This document shows positions 48,394 through 58,723 of a DNA stretch of 64,000 bases, one piece after another (position 1 is the stretch's first letter; every line of letters begins with the position of its first letter). This DNA is from Glebionis coronaria. Its lineage: Eukaryota > Streptophyta > Magnoliopsida > Asterales > Asteraceae. A model generated the notes under the pieces. It saw only the letters and a program-made list of their open reading frames with translations. It was not told where the DNA came from and made no database searches. The stretch is from assembly GCA_025667525.1 (NCBI GenBank), contig CM046875.1, positions 207,944,271-208,008,270 on the forward strand, given 5' to 3'. Made by a program: the position numbers and the translations under genes.

Positions 48394-48629
48394 GGGCATG
48401 TCTTTTAGTACGGTAATATTTACGGCTTTAGAAATGTCGATCAATATTGACACGGCGCCATAAATAGAGTCCGTATAAAAGTTGTAAATTTTTAAAACAT
48501 GCCCACTATGGCTTGTAGTTTTTTTAGACTGCAACCCGGTTTTCATATTAAAGTCACGTATTTCCTTGGAAAACGTTGGCTCAGAACGGGAATTAATTTT
48601 CTCGGGCATGATTTACAAGCCAAATCATG
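48394..48629 (+). other. Stem-loops of C 3' region
   Basis: GGGCATGT (48394-48401) pairs with ACATGCCC (48497-48504). Inside is GTCGAT-CAAT-ATTGAC (48436-48451). TTGTAGT/ACTGCAA (48513-48534) and GCATGATTT/AAATCATGC (about 48605-48629) follow. B has the first three in the same order with other base pairs (AGAGCATGT/ACATGCTCT, GTCATT-CAAT-AATGAC, TTGCTAT/ATAGCAA). Confidence 0.75.
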
Positions 48630-49099
48630 CAAAGGGATCAAGTTTACTTTACAAATTGGTCTAACACGAATTAGTGTACGTCTCAGTGCATTAATTTGTC
48701 TAAATAAGAGAAATCTTATTGACACCACGAATCAATCTTTTTCAAGACATTAATTGGGAAATGTTTTCATCAATATTTGACTCTTTAAACAATGACTACA
48801 GCTCTTTAAATAGAAAACGGGTCATCGTTTAAGGGGGAGAAAATATTAAATCATCTTCGTCATTAAATCGATTCTCAAAAGTGTTTGTGGAAAATTAATT
48901 GGCTGAATGGTTATTGAGTGGTCTTGCTTTAGAAAACGACTTGTGCTCGTTCAAGGTGATAGGACTTGCTTTAGATTTTGGAGATTTGCAAATAGGTTGC
49001 GATTGCTAAGTTGTGTGAAAATTAACAATGGTTAGGAAAAATGAAAAGTAATAAACCAAAAAGGAAAAGGAGTGAAAACTCAGGGACTTAAGTGACAAC

Positions 49100-50380
49100 T
49101 TGTGAAAGTTGCCAAAAACTTTGACCTAAGTCAAACCAAAACCCCCCTTGCGTTTTATTTTCTCCTTCACTGTTTCATCTACTTCTTGCCGCCATTAAAA
49201 CACACACTTAAGCTTTCAGAAACTTTCATCTTAATCATCCAATATGTTCCATTCAATCTAAAAGGTAAGTACCCAAGTATTATCTTGTCTAAATTCGTTT
49301 CTAATCAACTGAATTAATCCATTTGAAGCAGATTTAATCCAATTAGGGTTTGTGTTAATTTAAGGGTTAATTGATTAGGGTTTTAGATGGGTTATGCTCG
49401 GAATATCTTTAGATTGTGGTTGGTTACCTTAGATTGCCTTAGAATTCACAAACGCGCATAGATTAAATCATCAATAGGCTGTGTTTATGAAGTTCCGAAT
49501 GAACATGGATATCAACTTCCGAATGAAGGACTTCCGAATGAAGGAAGTTCCGAATAAAGGAAGTTCCGAATGAAGAAGTTCCGAACGAAGAAGTTCTGAA
49601 TGAAGGAAGTTCCGAATGAAGGACTTCCGAATGAAGGACTTCCGAATGAAGAAGTTCCGAATGAAGAACTTCCGAATGAAAAAGTTCCGAATGAAGAAGT
49701 TCCGAATGAAGAACTTCCGAATGAAGAACTTCCGAATGAAGAAGTTCTAAATGAAGAACTTCCGAATGAAGAAGTTCCGAATGAATAACTTCCGAATGAA
49801 GAAGTTCTGAATGAAGAAGTTCCGAATGAAGCAGTTCCGAATGAAGAAGTTCCGAATGAAGAAGAATGAAGAAGTTCCGAATGAAGAAGTTCCGAATGAA
49901 GAAGTTCCGAATGAAGAACTTCCGAATGAAGAACTTCCGAATGAAGAACTTCCGAATGAAGGACTTCCGAATGAAGGACTTCCGAATGAAGGACTTCCGA
50001 ATGAAGAACTTCCGAATGAAGGACTTCCGAATGAATAGTTCCGAATGAAGGAAATTTCCGGATGAAGAGTTGTTGGATTAATAGTGTTTGCATATTATAA
50101 GTACTTGTTGAAATGTGTTATGCTTTGAAGTAATAGTGATACATATCTATATATTGTTTGTGCATCAACCTTTCGTGTCTTATCTTAAGCAAATACGATG
50201 ACTAATCCAACAATACAAGCTCTCCAAGATTCTAGAGCAGCCGTAATTGTCGAAGCAAGAACTCTTGAACGAAGATTGATAAGGAGCTTAGAAAGGTTCG
50301 TTGGTGGTAGACCATATGGAGTGCACCACAAGTTACTGCAACGATCCATCTAATGGGTTGTACATTTCAGGTCCACTTTA
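49100..50380 (+). other. Possible captured gene piece in C 3' region
   Basis: Not shared with element B. A donor-like AAAAG|GTAAGTACC at about 49260 follows 5'-UTR-like C-rich sequence. A 51-codon ORF (50198-50353; MTNPTIQALQ to LLQRSI) rich in R, L and E lies beyond the repeat array. This could be a transduced host exon or leader. I do not recognise the protein, and it may be chance. Confidence 0.35.
49490..50062 (+). repeat. 15-bp TTCCGAATGAAGA minisatellite
   Basis: About 38 units of AGTTCCGAATGAAGA / ACTTCCGAATGAAGG. Units are a multiple of three, so long open frames appear on both strands (for example minus 49512-50093) without being genes. Confidence 0.9.
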
Positions 50381-50997
50381 TATTGGTTTTAATTGTGAAT
50401 ATGTGAATTTGTGAATATTGTGCTTTTACGGCTTGATGTAGGGTTAAGGTATGATAATTTTTCAAGAATTTCTCACGAGATTCTAAATCTTTCAAAATAT
50501 ATCATACTAAAGCACTACAACTATCCCTTATTAACTTAAGGGGGAGCATTAACATGTTCTATGGCCAAACATCGATTTCATTTTTACCCAAAGACCAGTT
50601 AATCCATTCAATATCCCAAATATTAATGGTTAACATTTTGGATAAGGGGAGAAAATGGGATTAAGGAGACTTAAGTGATACTTGGCTAAAAGATGAAAAA
50701 GACTTAACGATAATCCAACTTAATATGTGTAAAGCACGTGTTAAGGGGGAGCGTTTTTTGATGATCAAAAACACCTAAGGTACGAAACTTTTAATTTCAA
50801 TATCACAAGTACTTTAGGTGATTTTCAATGATTTTTCATGGTGACAATTCCTTCCCAAAACACGCTTAATTCACGACGATGTGGTGACAAAAGGGTGGTA
50901 GGAATAGGTTTAGTCCAATGATTCATCAGAGCCGATGGAATCTTCCCAAGGACAATTCCCTAGATAGAATTAGAAGTCCTAGGAAAGATGGAGAAAG

Positions 50998-51391
50998 AAT
51001 GTGAACGTAGCTGAATGCCGACCAAGTACTTAAGCTAGCACTGGAACAATCACAACAAGGTGCTAGTGATGACGTATTGGTAAGCATTGAAGGGGTTGAA
51101 GAATGAAAAAGAATTGTAAAGATAAAGGGTGTAAAGAAAGAAGCCCTCCTTACAACTTTAGGCAGAAACCGGGTCAATACATATGCTATTGAGATCATTT
51201 TTGTTAATGATTCTTGATATTGAAGAAAGACGTCATGGACCCAGTGATGCAATGCACAACCCTTCCCAGCTAACTCAAATATCTCTCAAAAGGTATTTGT
51301 TTTATTCACACGGAGATCAACACGTTATCTATTGGTTTATTCACTCCGAATAGACTGGTATTGAAAAGGTGGCACTCCTCTCCAGCCATCG
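50998..51391 (+). other. Block near-identical to element B (C copy)
   Basis: Counterpart of 14984-15372. See that entry for the comparison. It lies in the same place, before the 199-bp tandem pair. Confidence 0.7.
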
Positions 51392-51513
51392 CTCACTAAA
51401 TCAAAACGCACAATCGAGTCTAGAGCCAAGAGATCATCAAAAGTCTCATTAGGACACTTTCCATTTATTTCTTGCTTTCTCACACACTGTGAAAAGTAAG
51501 AGATTTTCATGAG

Positions 51514-51915
51514 TCCTACGCAATATTCCTGTAATATTGCCAGAACATCCGAGTAATACGTAAGTATTACAATGAAGATGGAAATCCTGCTTGAGCCAAC
51601 ATCAAACAAGCTCATGGTAGGTTACACGTGCGGTTCTTTTAGAACCAATCTTGTGAAAAACTGGAAAGAAACAGTGGTTTAAGTCTTAATTGAACTTAAA
51701 CTCGTTCCAGGCCTCTACGCATTATCATATGATCTTGCCAGAACACTCAGAGTGACCCTTTATTGATCACAGTGACGAGTGGAAATCCTTCTAGTGTTAA
51801 CATCAAACAGCACTTGGTAGGTGACGTGCAAGATTCTTTATGAATTGAGCTCGTGACAACTGGAAAGCGACGATGGTGAAAATCTTAATTGAAATTCACT
51901 TGTTCCAGGTTCCAT
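51514..51915 (+). repeat. 199-bp tandem pair in C
   Basis: Copies start near 51514 (TCCTACGCAATATTCC) and 51713 (CTCTACGCATTATC). Same arrangement as B 15498-15895. Confidence 0.65.
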
Positions 51916-52154
51916 GAATTGACGGCTTCAAATCACAAGGATAATTTATCCAAGTGATTCACTCTTTATGTTCGCAGTCAGCTTTGGACGGTCGAATAAA
52001 GAGAACGGGTTTACCCGCGAAATCCTGTCAGGAAGTTACTTAATTGAAACTATCCGTCACGGGTACGATATCTAATATCGTCCAACGGTCTTCACCGACC
52101 GGAGGTAAAATGCTACCAAATTAGAATAAAATGTTCAAAGCCATTTTATTCGTG

Positions 52155-52262
52155 TCGTTGCTGTGTACCTGTTAAAGACGGTGGCGTTGTTGTGTACCTG
52201 TTGAAGACGGTGGCGTTGTTGTGTACCAGTAAAGACGGTGGTGTTGCGGTGTACCTGTAGAA
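52155..52262 (+). repeat. Short GTTGTGTACCTG minisatellite in C
   Basis: Three to four units of about 28-30 bases built on GACGGTGGCGTTGTTGTGTACCTGTT. Element B has a single related unit near 16180, so this expanded in C. Confidence 0.7.
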
Positions 52263-52599
52263 GTCGTTCCCACATGCTTATGTTTTTTCTGCATCAAAGC
52301 TTAGCAAAAATTCAAGAAAGTACAAGATAAAGTCTTCCGCTGTACCAAACTCTGAAACTTTCGAGAATTCAACAAAAAGACATAAGTGTGTGGAACATGG
52401 AGTCACGAGGAGGCAAGTTTCACAAGAAGGTAAAGATCGCACGTGAAAGGCCAAAAGAACAATGCTCTCAAGCCAAAGCCTAAAAGATCAATAAACATAT
52501 TCACAACAAAAAGAAAAAGAAGAAAAGACTACGAGCTAAAGAACGAAGACTTAGTATAGTATGCTAGGTTTAGAACTTTGTAACGTGGAGTGACCTCCC

Positions 52600-52611
52600 T
52601 TAGGGGGAGAT
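52600..52611 (+). promoter_or_regulatory. Polypurine tract of copia C
   Basis: TTAGGGGGAGAT next to the 3' LTR start; the same string precedes LTR B at 16626. Confidence 0.85.
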
Positions 52612-52931
52612 TGTTAGAAATACGTTTTTACGTATATTAGAAGTATCGGTCACTCCACAATATTATTTGTGTTGTAATAGCTCGTAGTTAACAAATACTT
52701 ATTTAGTTAAGTAAGAACCGGTCCATGGGCTTGTCATGGGCCGGCCCAAGTCCACATAAGACTTGGAAGTATAAATACCCCTTTCCTCCTTAGAAAGGGG
52801 TTGGTTGTTGTTCACTTTCTAGTTTCACTTAATAAAATACACATAGTTTTTCTCTCACTTTCTCTCTCTAGTTTCTCTCTCTAGAAAACATCAACCCACT
52901 TCATAGATTCATAGGTTATCAAGATTCTATA
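52612..52931 (+). repeat. 3' LTR of copia C
   Basis: 320 bp, TGTTAG to TTCTATA; the final CA has become TA. TATAAATA at about 52770. Followed by the GAGAA target duplication. Confidence 0.92.
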
Positions 52932-52936
52932 GAGAA
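52932..52936. repeat. Target site duplication of copia C, right
   Basis: GAGAA, matching 38823-38827. The gag-pol frame of element A resumes here. Confidence 0.9.
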
Positions 52937-55406
52937 GCTTAAAAGCAAGGACGATATTCAGGTTTCGAACTTTCTTAACATGTTTAAACAATTGAATTTT
53001 AACATCTCCTTGGTTGAGGCTCTCGCTCACATGCCTAAGTACGCAAAAATGTTCAAAGATCTTCTGAGCGACAAGGAGAAGCTTCTTGATATTGTTAACA
53101 CCCAACTTAATGAGAATTGCTCTGTAGTGCTCTTAAGGAAATTGCCAACCAAGCTTGGTGATCCGGGTCGTTTCTTAATCCCTTGTAACTTCCCGGGAGT
53201 AGAGAATTGCACGGCCCTAGCCGATCTAGGTGCCAGTATCAACTTAATGCCTTTAAGTGTGTGGAAGCAATTATCTCTCCCTGAGCTAGTCCCCACCAAA
53301 ATGACTCTGGAATTAGCTAACCGTACGGTTGCTTATCCAGTGGGGATAGCCGAAGACGTCTTTGTAGGAGTCGACAAATTCACTTTTCCTGCCGATTTCG
53401 TCGTCGTCGACTACGAGATGGACCCTCGTGTGCCATTAATTGTTGGTCGTCCATTCCTGAGGACCGGTCGCACTCTCATCGATGTTGAAGCCGGTGAGCT
53501 TATCATGCGAGTGGGTGACGATAAAATCGTCTTCAACATGGGAAAGTTGTCTAAACAACCTTATTCCAACGAGAGTGTTAATTGTATTGACGTTCTTGAT
53601 GAGGCTTGTGAAGAACACTTCCAAAATGCTTGCAAAATTATTCCTACTTCTCTTCCCAATGTTGAGACCGTTTCCTCTATTGATTCATCACTGTCTCTAT
53701 TTGGAGAAAGTGATTTCTTTTGGAAAGATCTTGAAGCCACCATGGGAGATGTGAACTTAACTAATGACGAGTCTCCCACCGATTTGGCTGACGACATGAG
53801 TTTCTTTGAAAACCTTCTCAAAGAAGACAATCTTTCTCCACCATCTCCCACGGTTATTGCTATCGATGCTCCGACTTTGAAAACGCCTCCCATCGAAAAT
53901 CCTCCGGATTTAGAACTTAAGGAGTTGCCGCCTCATCTCGAGTACGTGTTCCTTGAAGAAAACAAGAAGTCGCCTGTCATCATCGCGAAGGACTTGAAAG
54001 AAGAAGAGAAATCTCGCCTCATCGCCGTGCTCAAAGATCATAAGAAGGCAATTGCTTGGAAAATTTCCGACATCCGCAGAATTGATCCGAACTTTTGTAC
54101 TCACAAGATTCTCATGGAAGATGACTTTAAACCCGCAATCCAGAGCCAAAGAAGGGTTAATCCTAAAATTCATGACGTCATCAAACAACAGGTTATCAAA
54201 CTTCTAGATGCCGGCTTGATCTACCCTATTTCGGATTCGCCGTGGGTGAGTCCCGTCCATTGTGTGCCCAAGAAGAGCGGAATAACCGTTGTTTCCAATG
54301 AACACAACGAGTTGATTCCCACTCGTCTCGTTACTGGGTGGAGAGTTTGTATTGATTATCGCAAACTCAATGATGCCACGAGAAAAGATCACTTTCCTCT
54401 TCCCTTCATGGATCAAATGCTCGAGCGTCTAGCTGGTAATGACTATTACTGCTTCTTAGACGGTTTCTCCGGGTATTTTCAAATTCCCATCGATCCCAAG
54501 GACAAAGAAAAAACCACATTCACTTGTCCCTATGGAACATTTGCTTACAAATGCATGCCTTTTGGTTTATGTAATGCTCCTGGGACGTTCCAAAGGTGTA
54601 TGATGGCTATCTTCCATGACATGGTGGAAGACACTATGGAAGTATTCATGGATGATTTCTCAGTTTATGGTGATTCTTTCTCTGCTTGCCTTGCCAATTT
54701 AGAACGTATGCTGAAGCGGTGTGAAGACACTCGCCTTGTTCTTAATTGGGAAAAATGCCATTTCATGGTAAAAGAAGGCATCGTGCTAGGACACAAGATC
54801 TCCAAAGCCGGTCTTGAAGTAGACCGTGCTAAAGTCGATGTTATCGCTAAGTTGCCTCCACCTTCAACCGTAAAGAGTGTGAGAAGTTTCCTTGGTCATG
54901 CGGGCTTCTATCGTCGATTCATCAAAGATTTTTCTCAAATCGCTCGCCCGATGACCCACCTCTTGGAAAAAGATACTCCTTTTATTTTTTCCAAAGAGTG
55001 TATCGAAGCCTTCAACTCGCTTAAGGATAAGCTAACTAAGGCACCCGTCTTGGTTACCCCTAATTGGGAGCTTCCTTTTGAGTTGATGTGCGATGCTAGC
55101 GACTTTGCTATTGGTGCGGTTTTGGGCCAAAGAGTGAACAAACACTTCCAACCAATCCATTACGCTAGCAAGACAATGACAGGGGCTCAATTGCATTACA
55201 CGAAAACCGTAAAAGAGCTTTTAGCAGTTGTCTATGCCTTTGAAAAGTTCCGCCCCTATCTTGTCCTTTCCACCACAATCGTTTACACCGATCATTCCGC
55301 GTTGAAATACTTGTTGACTAAGCAAGATTCCAAACCAAGACTTCTTCGCTGGGTTTTGCTACTCCAAGAATTTAAAATCGAAATTCGCGATAAAAAAAGG
55401 AGCTAA
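52937..55406 (+). pseudogene. Gypsy element A protease-RT-RNase H
   Basis: Continuation of the element A polyprotein interrupted at 38827; the first Met in frame is 52980 (numbering below from it). Protease with DLGAS at D82, a variable linker (about 200-330), RT with YRKLNDATRKDHFPLPFMDQML, FLDGFSGYFQIP and FMDD at 556-559, then RNase H with CDASDFAIGAVLGQ (about 703-717) and YTDHSALKYL. At 55392-55398 a run of seven A, one too many, shifts the frame into a TAA at 55404, just before integrase. Apart from that and the copia insertion it is intact. Confidence 0.88.
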
Positions 55407-56817
55407 AAACCTAGCCGCGGATCATCTCAGTAGACTTGAGGATCCTTACCTAGGGGATCATCCGGACAAAGAAATCAATGATTATTTTCCCTTGGAGACC
55501 TTAATGTCTATCAACTCGACTGCTGATGAAACCCTGTGGTTTGCGGACATTGCAAACTACTTGGCGGGTGGAATTCTCGTTGACGGGTTAACATCCCAGA
55601 AAAAGAAGAAGTTCTTTAACGACATTAAGACGTACTTTTGGGATGACCCGTATCTATTCAAACAATGTGCTGACTTGATTATTCGTCGTTGTGTTCATGG
55701 ACCGGCAGCTTTAGAAATCCTTGACGCTTGCCACAAAGGACCCACCGGTGGTCACTTTGGTCCTAACTACACCGCCAAAAAAGTGTTTGACTTGGGATTT
55801 TATTGGCCCACCATCTATCGTGATGCTCACGAGATGGTTAAACGTTGTGATGCCTGCCAAAAACAAGGCAAGATCACTCATAAAGATGAGATGCCTCAAA
55901 ATTTCATACAAGAATGTGAAATCTTTGATGTTTGGGGTATCGACTTTATGGGGCCATTCCCTTCTTCTAAAGGAAACAAATACATCCTTGTTGCCGTTGA
56001 CTACGTCTCCAAATGGGTTGAAGCCAAAGCTTTACCCACTAATGACGCAAGGGTGGTTTGTAACTTTTTGAAATCGCTGTTCGCTAGATTCAGCGTTCCT
56101 CGTGCTATTATCAGTGACCGCGGGACTCATTTTTGCAACGATCAATTTGCAAGAGTCATGGCTAAGTATGGTATCAATCACCGTCTTTCCACCGCCTATC
56201 ATCCCCAAACCAATGGGCAAGCCGAGATATCCAACCGTGGATTGAAGTGAATTTTGGAGCGTACTGTGGGAGAGCATCGTGCCGCGTAGGCCGATAAGTT
56301 AGAAGATGCTCTGTGGGCTTTCCGTACTGCTTATAAGACCCCGATCGGTTGTACACCTTATCGTCTTGTGTACAGGAAAGCATGCCACCTTCCCATCGAG
56401 CTGGAACATAAGGCGCACTGGGCCTTGAAGTGGGCTAACCTCGACATCAACAAAGCCGGTGATCATCGCAAGTTTCAACTCAACAAGCTCAACGAACTGA
56501 GGAATGAAGCTTATGAGAACTCGCTGATCTACAAGGAGAAGACGACGATCCTTCATGACGCAAAAATCAAGAACCGAGAGTTCCACGTTGGTGATCAAGT
56601 CTTACTTTTTAACTCTCGGTTGAATATCTTCTTTGGCAAGTTGAAGAGCCGCTGGTCTGGTCCATTCACCGTCGCCAAAGTCTTTCCATATGGGACCATT
56701 GAGCTTTCTCAGCCAAATGGGCCCAATTTCAAAGTGAATGGCCAGCGTCTGAAGCTGTACTTTGGTGAGGACATCTCTCAGGAGATGATTCCATCCCTCA
56801 CGTTCCCCATGAACTAA
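55399..56817 (+). pseudogene. Gypsy element A integrase (right unit, two stops)
   Basis: The frame after the extra A runs through the end of RNase H and a linker ([14 protein letters not shown]) to integrase: zinc region H/H/C/C ending CDACQKQGK, core with D in [10 protein letters not shown] in [10 protein letters not shown] in [14 protein letters not shown] at 56248 (CGA in the left copy) and a TAG at 56287 (TGG in the left copy) stop it. The C-terminal part then continues open to 56817. Both changes fit C-to-T or G-to-A decay. Confidence 0.88.
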
Positions 56818-58723
56818 TTTTGGGTCGAGTCAGGCTCCTGACTCGGTTATCAAAAACAAGCGCTCCTCGGGAGGCAACCCGAGTATCTATCCTTTTATGT
56901 TTTTACCTCCTAAGTGTAGGGGGGCCTGTATAGGTGTTTGTTTTTGTGTGGTGATGTGATTACAGGGATGAATGCACTCTTGGAACCTTTGAAGAACCGT
57001 GCTCCCGTGTTATCCGAAATCCGGTTCTATCTCTCAACAATCGTGATTCAATTTTCTTCATACTCACATTTGAAATTGATCACTTTAGTCGTCTCTTCCT
57101 TAACTCGAGTTAACCAACGTGCACAATGTCATAAGTGTAGGGGAGACTTTTCCCACATGCTTAAACATTGAGGACAATGTTTATTTTAAGTGTAGGGGGA
57201 CTTCTATCGAAGTTTTAAGTGGACTTTTCCATGAAAATGCCTTCATTTAACCAGAAAATCATCTTTTTCAGCATTTTTCAAATTTTTAATTAACTTTGGC
57301 CATATAGTCGTAATTTTTAAAATTTTCTCGTCGCTTTCATATGTATATATCCAGCAATAAAGTCAAAAATATTGATAAAGTGGTGTAGCTAGTTTAGAAG
57401 TCTTTGACATATTAGGCCCGTTGCGATTATTTTGACTCAACCCGAATAGACTTATCTAAGTTTATTCTAGCTAGTATCCTTAACCATGTAGACCTTAATT
57501 GGTTTATTAGGCTAAGCATCCACGAGTTTCATTACTTGAGATTTTAAATTGTGGAGAACGAGAGATGATAGAGTCAATTATAAGTCGGTATTCTTGCACA
57601 AGCTCACTTGGTGTAATTATTTGCCTATTCTCCCATCACTTGCTAGTACTTTATCTGCAATAAGTAAGGTCGTACGATTTGAAAAGTTACTTAGCTGTAG
57701 CCCAAGATCGTTTAAAAGTTGCTCGGTAATGATAAGAGTTCATAGCCAAGGCATAACTTATGAAGCGGGGCGCGAAGATTGGCGAGTCCGAAAAGGCCCT
57801 AACAAGGCAGGAGGATTAAATTTTATTGTTGAAGATCCAAAGCGATGTGAAAAGCATTATTCCCAAAATCAATATGAAGGATCAAGAATCACGACGAAAA
57901 GCAATCAACTCCCATAAAGATCATGGAGAAGTCTATCCGAAAAGACCCTAACAAGGTATGAGGATAAATAGATCCAAGTCCGAAAAGGAGGCGGATCGTT
58001 GTATCTCAAAATCCCAATTAGAGATTGAAGAAATAATCATGAAGTCGTGGTCAACAAAGTTGGAGTACCCCTCAAAAGTCTCCAAGTGAAAAAACTCTAT
58101 AACGAAGAGAAGACCATTATCTCAAGAACGTCTCTCAAGATATGAAGTATGAAGTACATGCCAAATATCGGCCCGAGAAAGGTCTCAAATCGTGAACCAA
58201 GTTATGCCAAGATATGAACTTTTTGATACCCCGAGAAGCAGTTTTAAGAGATTTTGTCCTTTAGCTAACTATTGATCAAATCGTCCTACTTTGCTTTCGG
58301 CCTAAATAAACTATCGCAATAAGTCCAAAAATGCATCTTCATGATCATTCTAAGACACAAGTAAAATATAAGAGATACACCTAGGAATAAGGGAGTTTAA
58401 GCATTTAATTAAGCCATGTGTGTAAGTGTTTGATATGCTAACTTATAATAACAATGATCTCGTTTTTAAGCTTAGTTTGGGGAACGTGAAACTTGAGGGT
58501 GATAAATCTTCGCAACACGAAAGCCCTAATGTAAGTCCTTGATCTCTTTGCAAGTTATTTCCATCCTTTTGTTTACTTTAAAGTTTTAATTTTTCTTAGT
58601 ACTTTCATTTTTGTTTAGTGGAATATTAATAAGGCCAAGGTTGATTGATTATGAGAAAAGTGTAAATGTGCTTTGTCACTAAGCATTGCATGAGGGCATG
58701 GCAATGGTTAAGTGTAGGGGATT
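56818..58723 (+). other. 3' noncoding tail of A (right unit)
   Basis: Homologous to 33163-35069. G-tracts AAGTGTAGGGG at 56912, 57133, 57188 and 58710, the last being the polypurine tract. Hairpin at 57163-57182. No gene. Confidence 0.75.

Larger units (their letters stand above)
48212..52599 (+). other. 4.4 kb 3' noncoding region of copia C
   Basis: Far longer than normal for copia. In order: stem-loops shared with B (48394-48629), a segment absent from B (about 48840-50380) with the TTCCGAATGAAGA array and a gene-like piece, G-tracts at 48829, 50536, 50643 and 50741, the near-identical block (50998-51391), the 199-bp tandem pair (51514-51915), a short minisatellite (52155-52262) and the polypurine tract. 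Confidence 0.75.
38828..52931 (+). mobile_element. Nested 14.1 kb Ty1/copia element C
   Basis: A complete element: 320-bp LTRs, primer site, 0.86 kb leader with repeat array, gag plus a long extension, protease, integrase, RT, RNase H (the copia order), a 4.4 kb 3' region and a polypurine tract. It is far longer than a usual 5 kb copia element because of the gag extension (about 3 kb) and the 3' region. LTRs differ at 5 of 320 positions, so it is young. Three one-base frame changes break the polyprotein. Confidence 0.92.

Noticed and set aside
49490..50062. CRISPR-like regularly spaced repeats
   Set aside because: Units are contiguous without unique spacers, and the DNA is from a plant nucleus.
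49490..50062. Heat-shock elements in the GAAGTTCCGAA repeats
   Set aside because: The GAA and TTC blocks are separated by one base, not two as in the heat-shock consensus.
49512..50093. 193-codon minus-strand ORF and plus-strand ORFs in the 15-bp array
   Set aside because: A 15-bp unit keeps several frames open automatically; there is no independent sign of coding.
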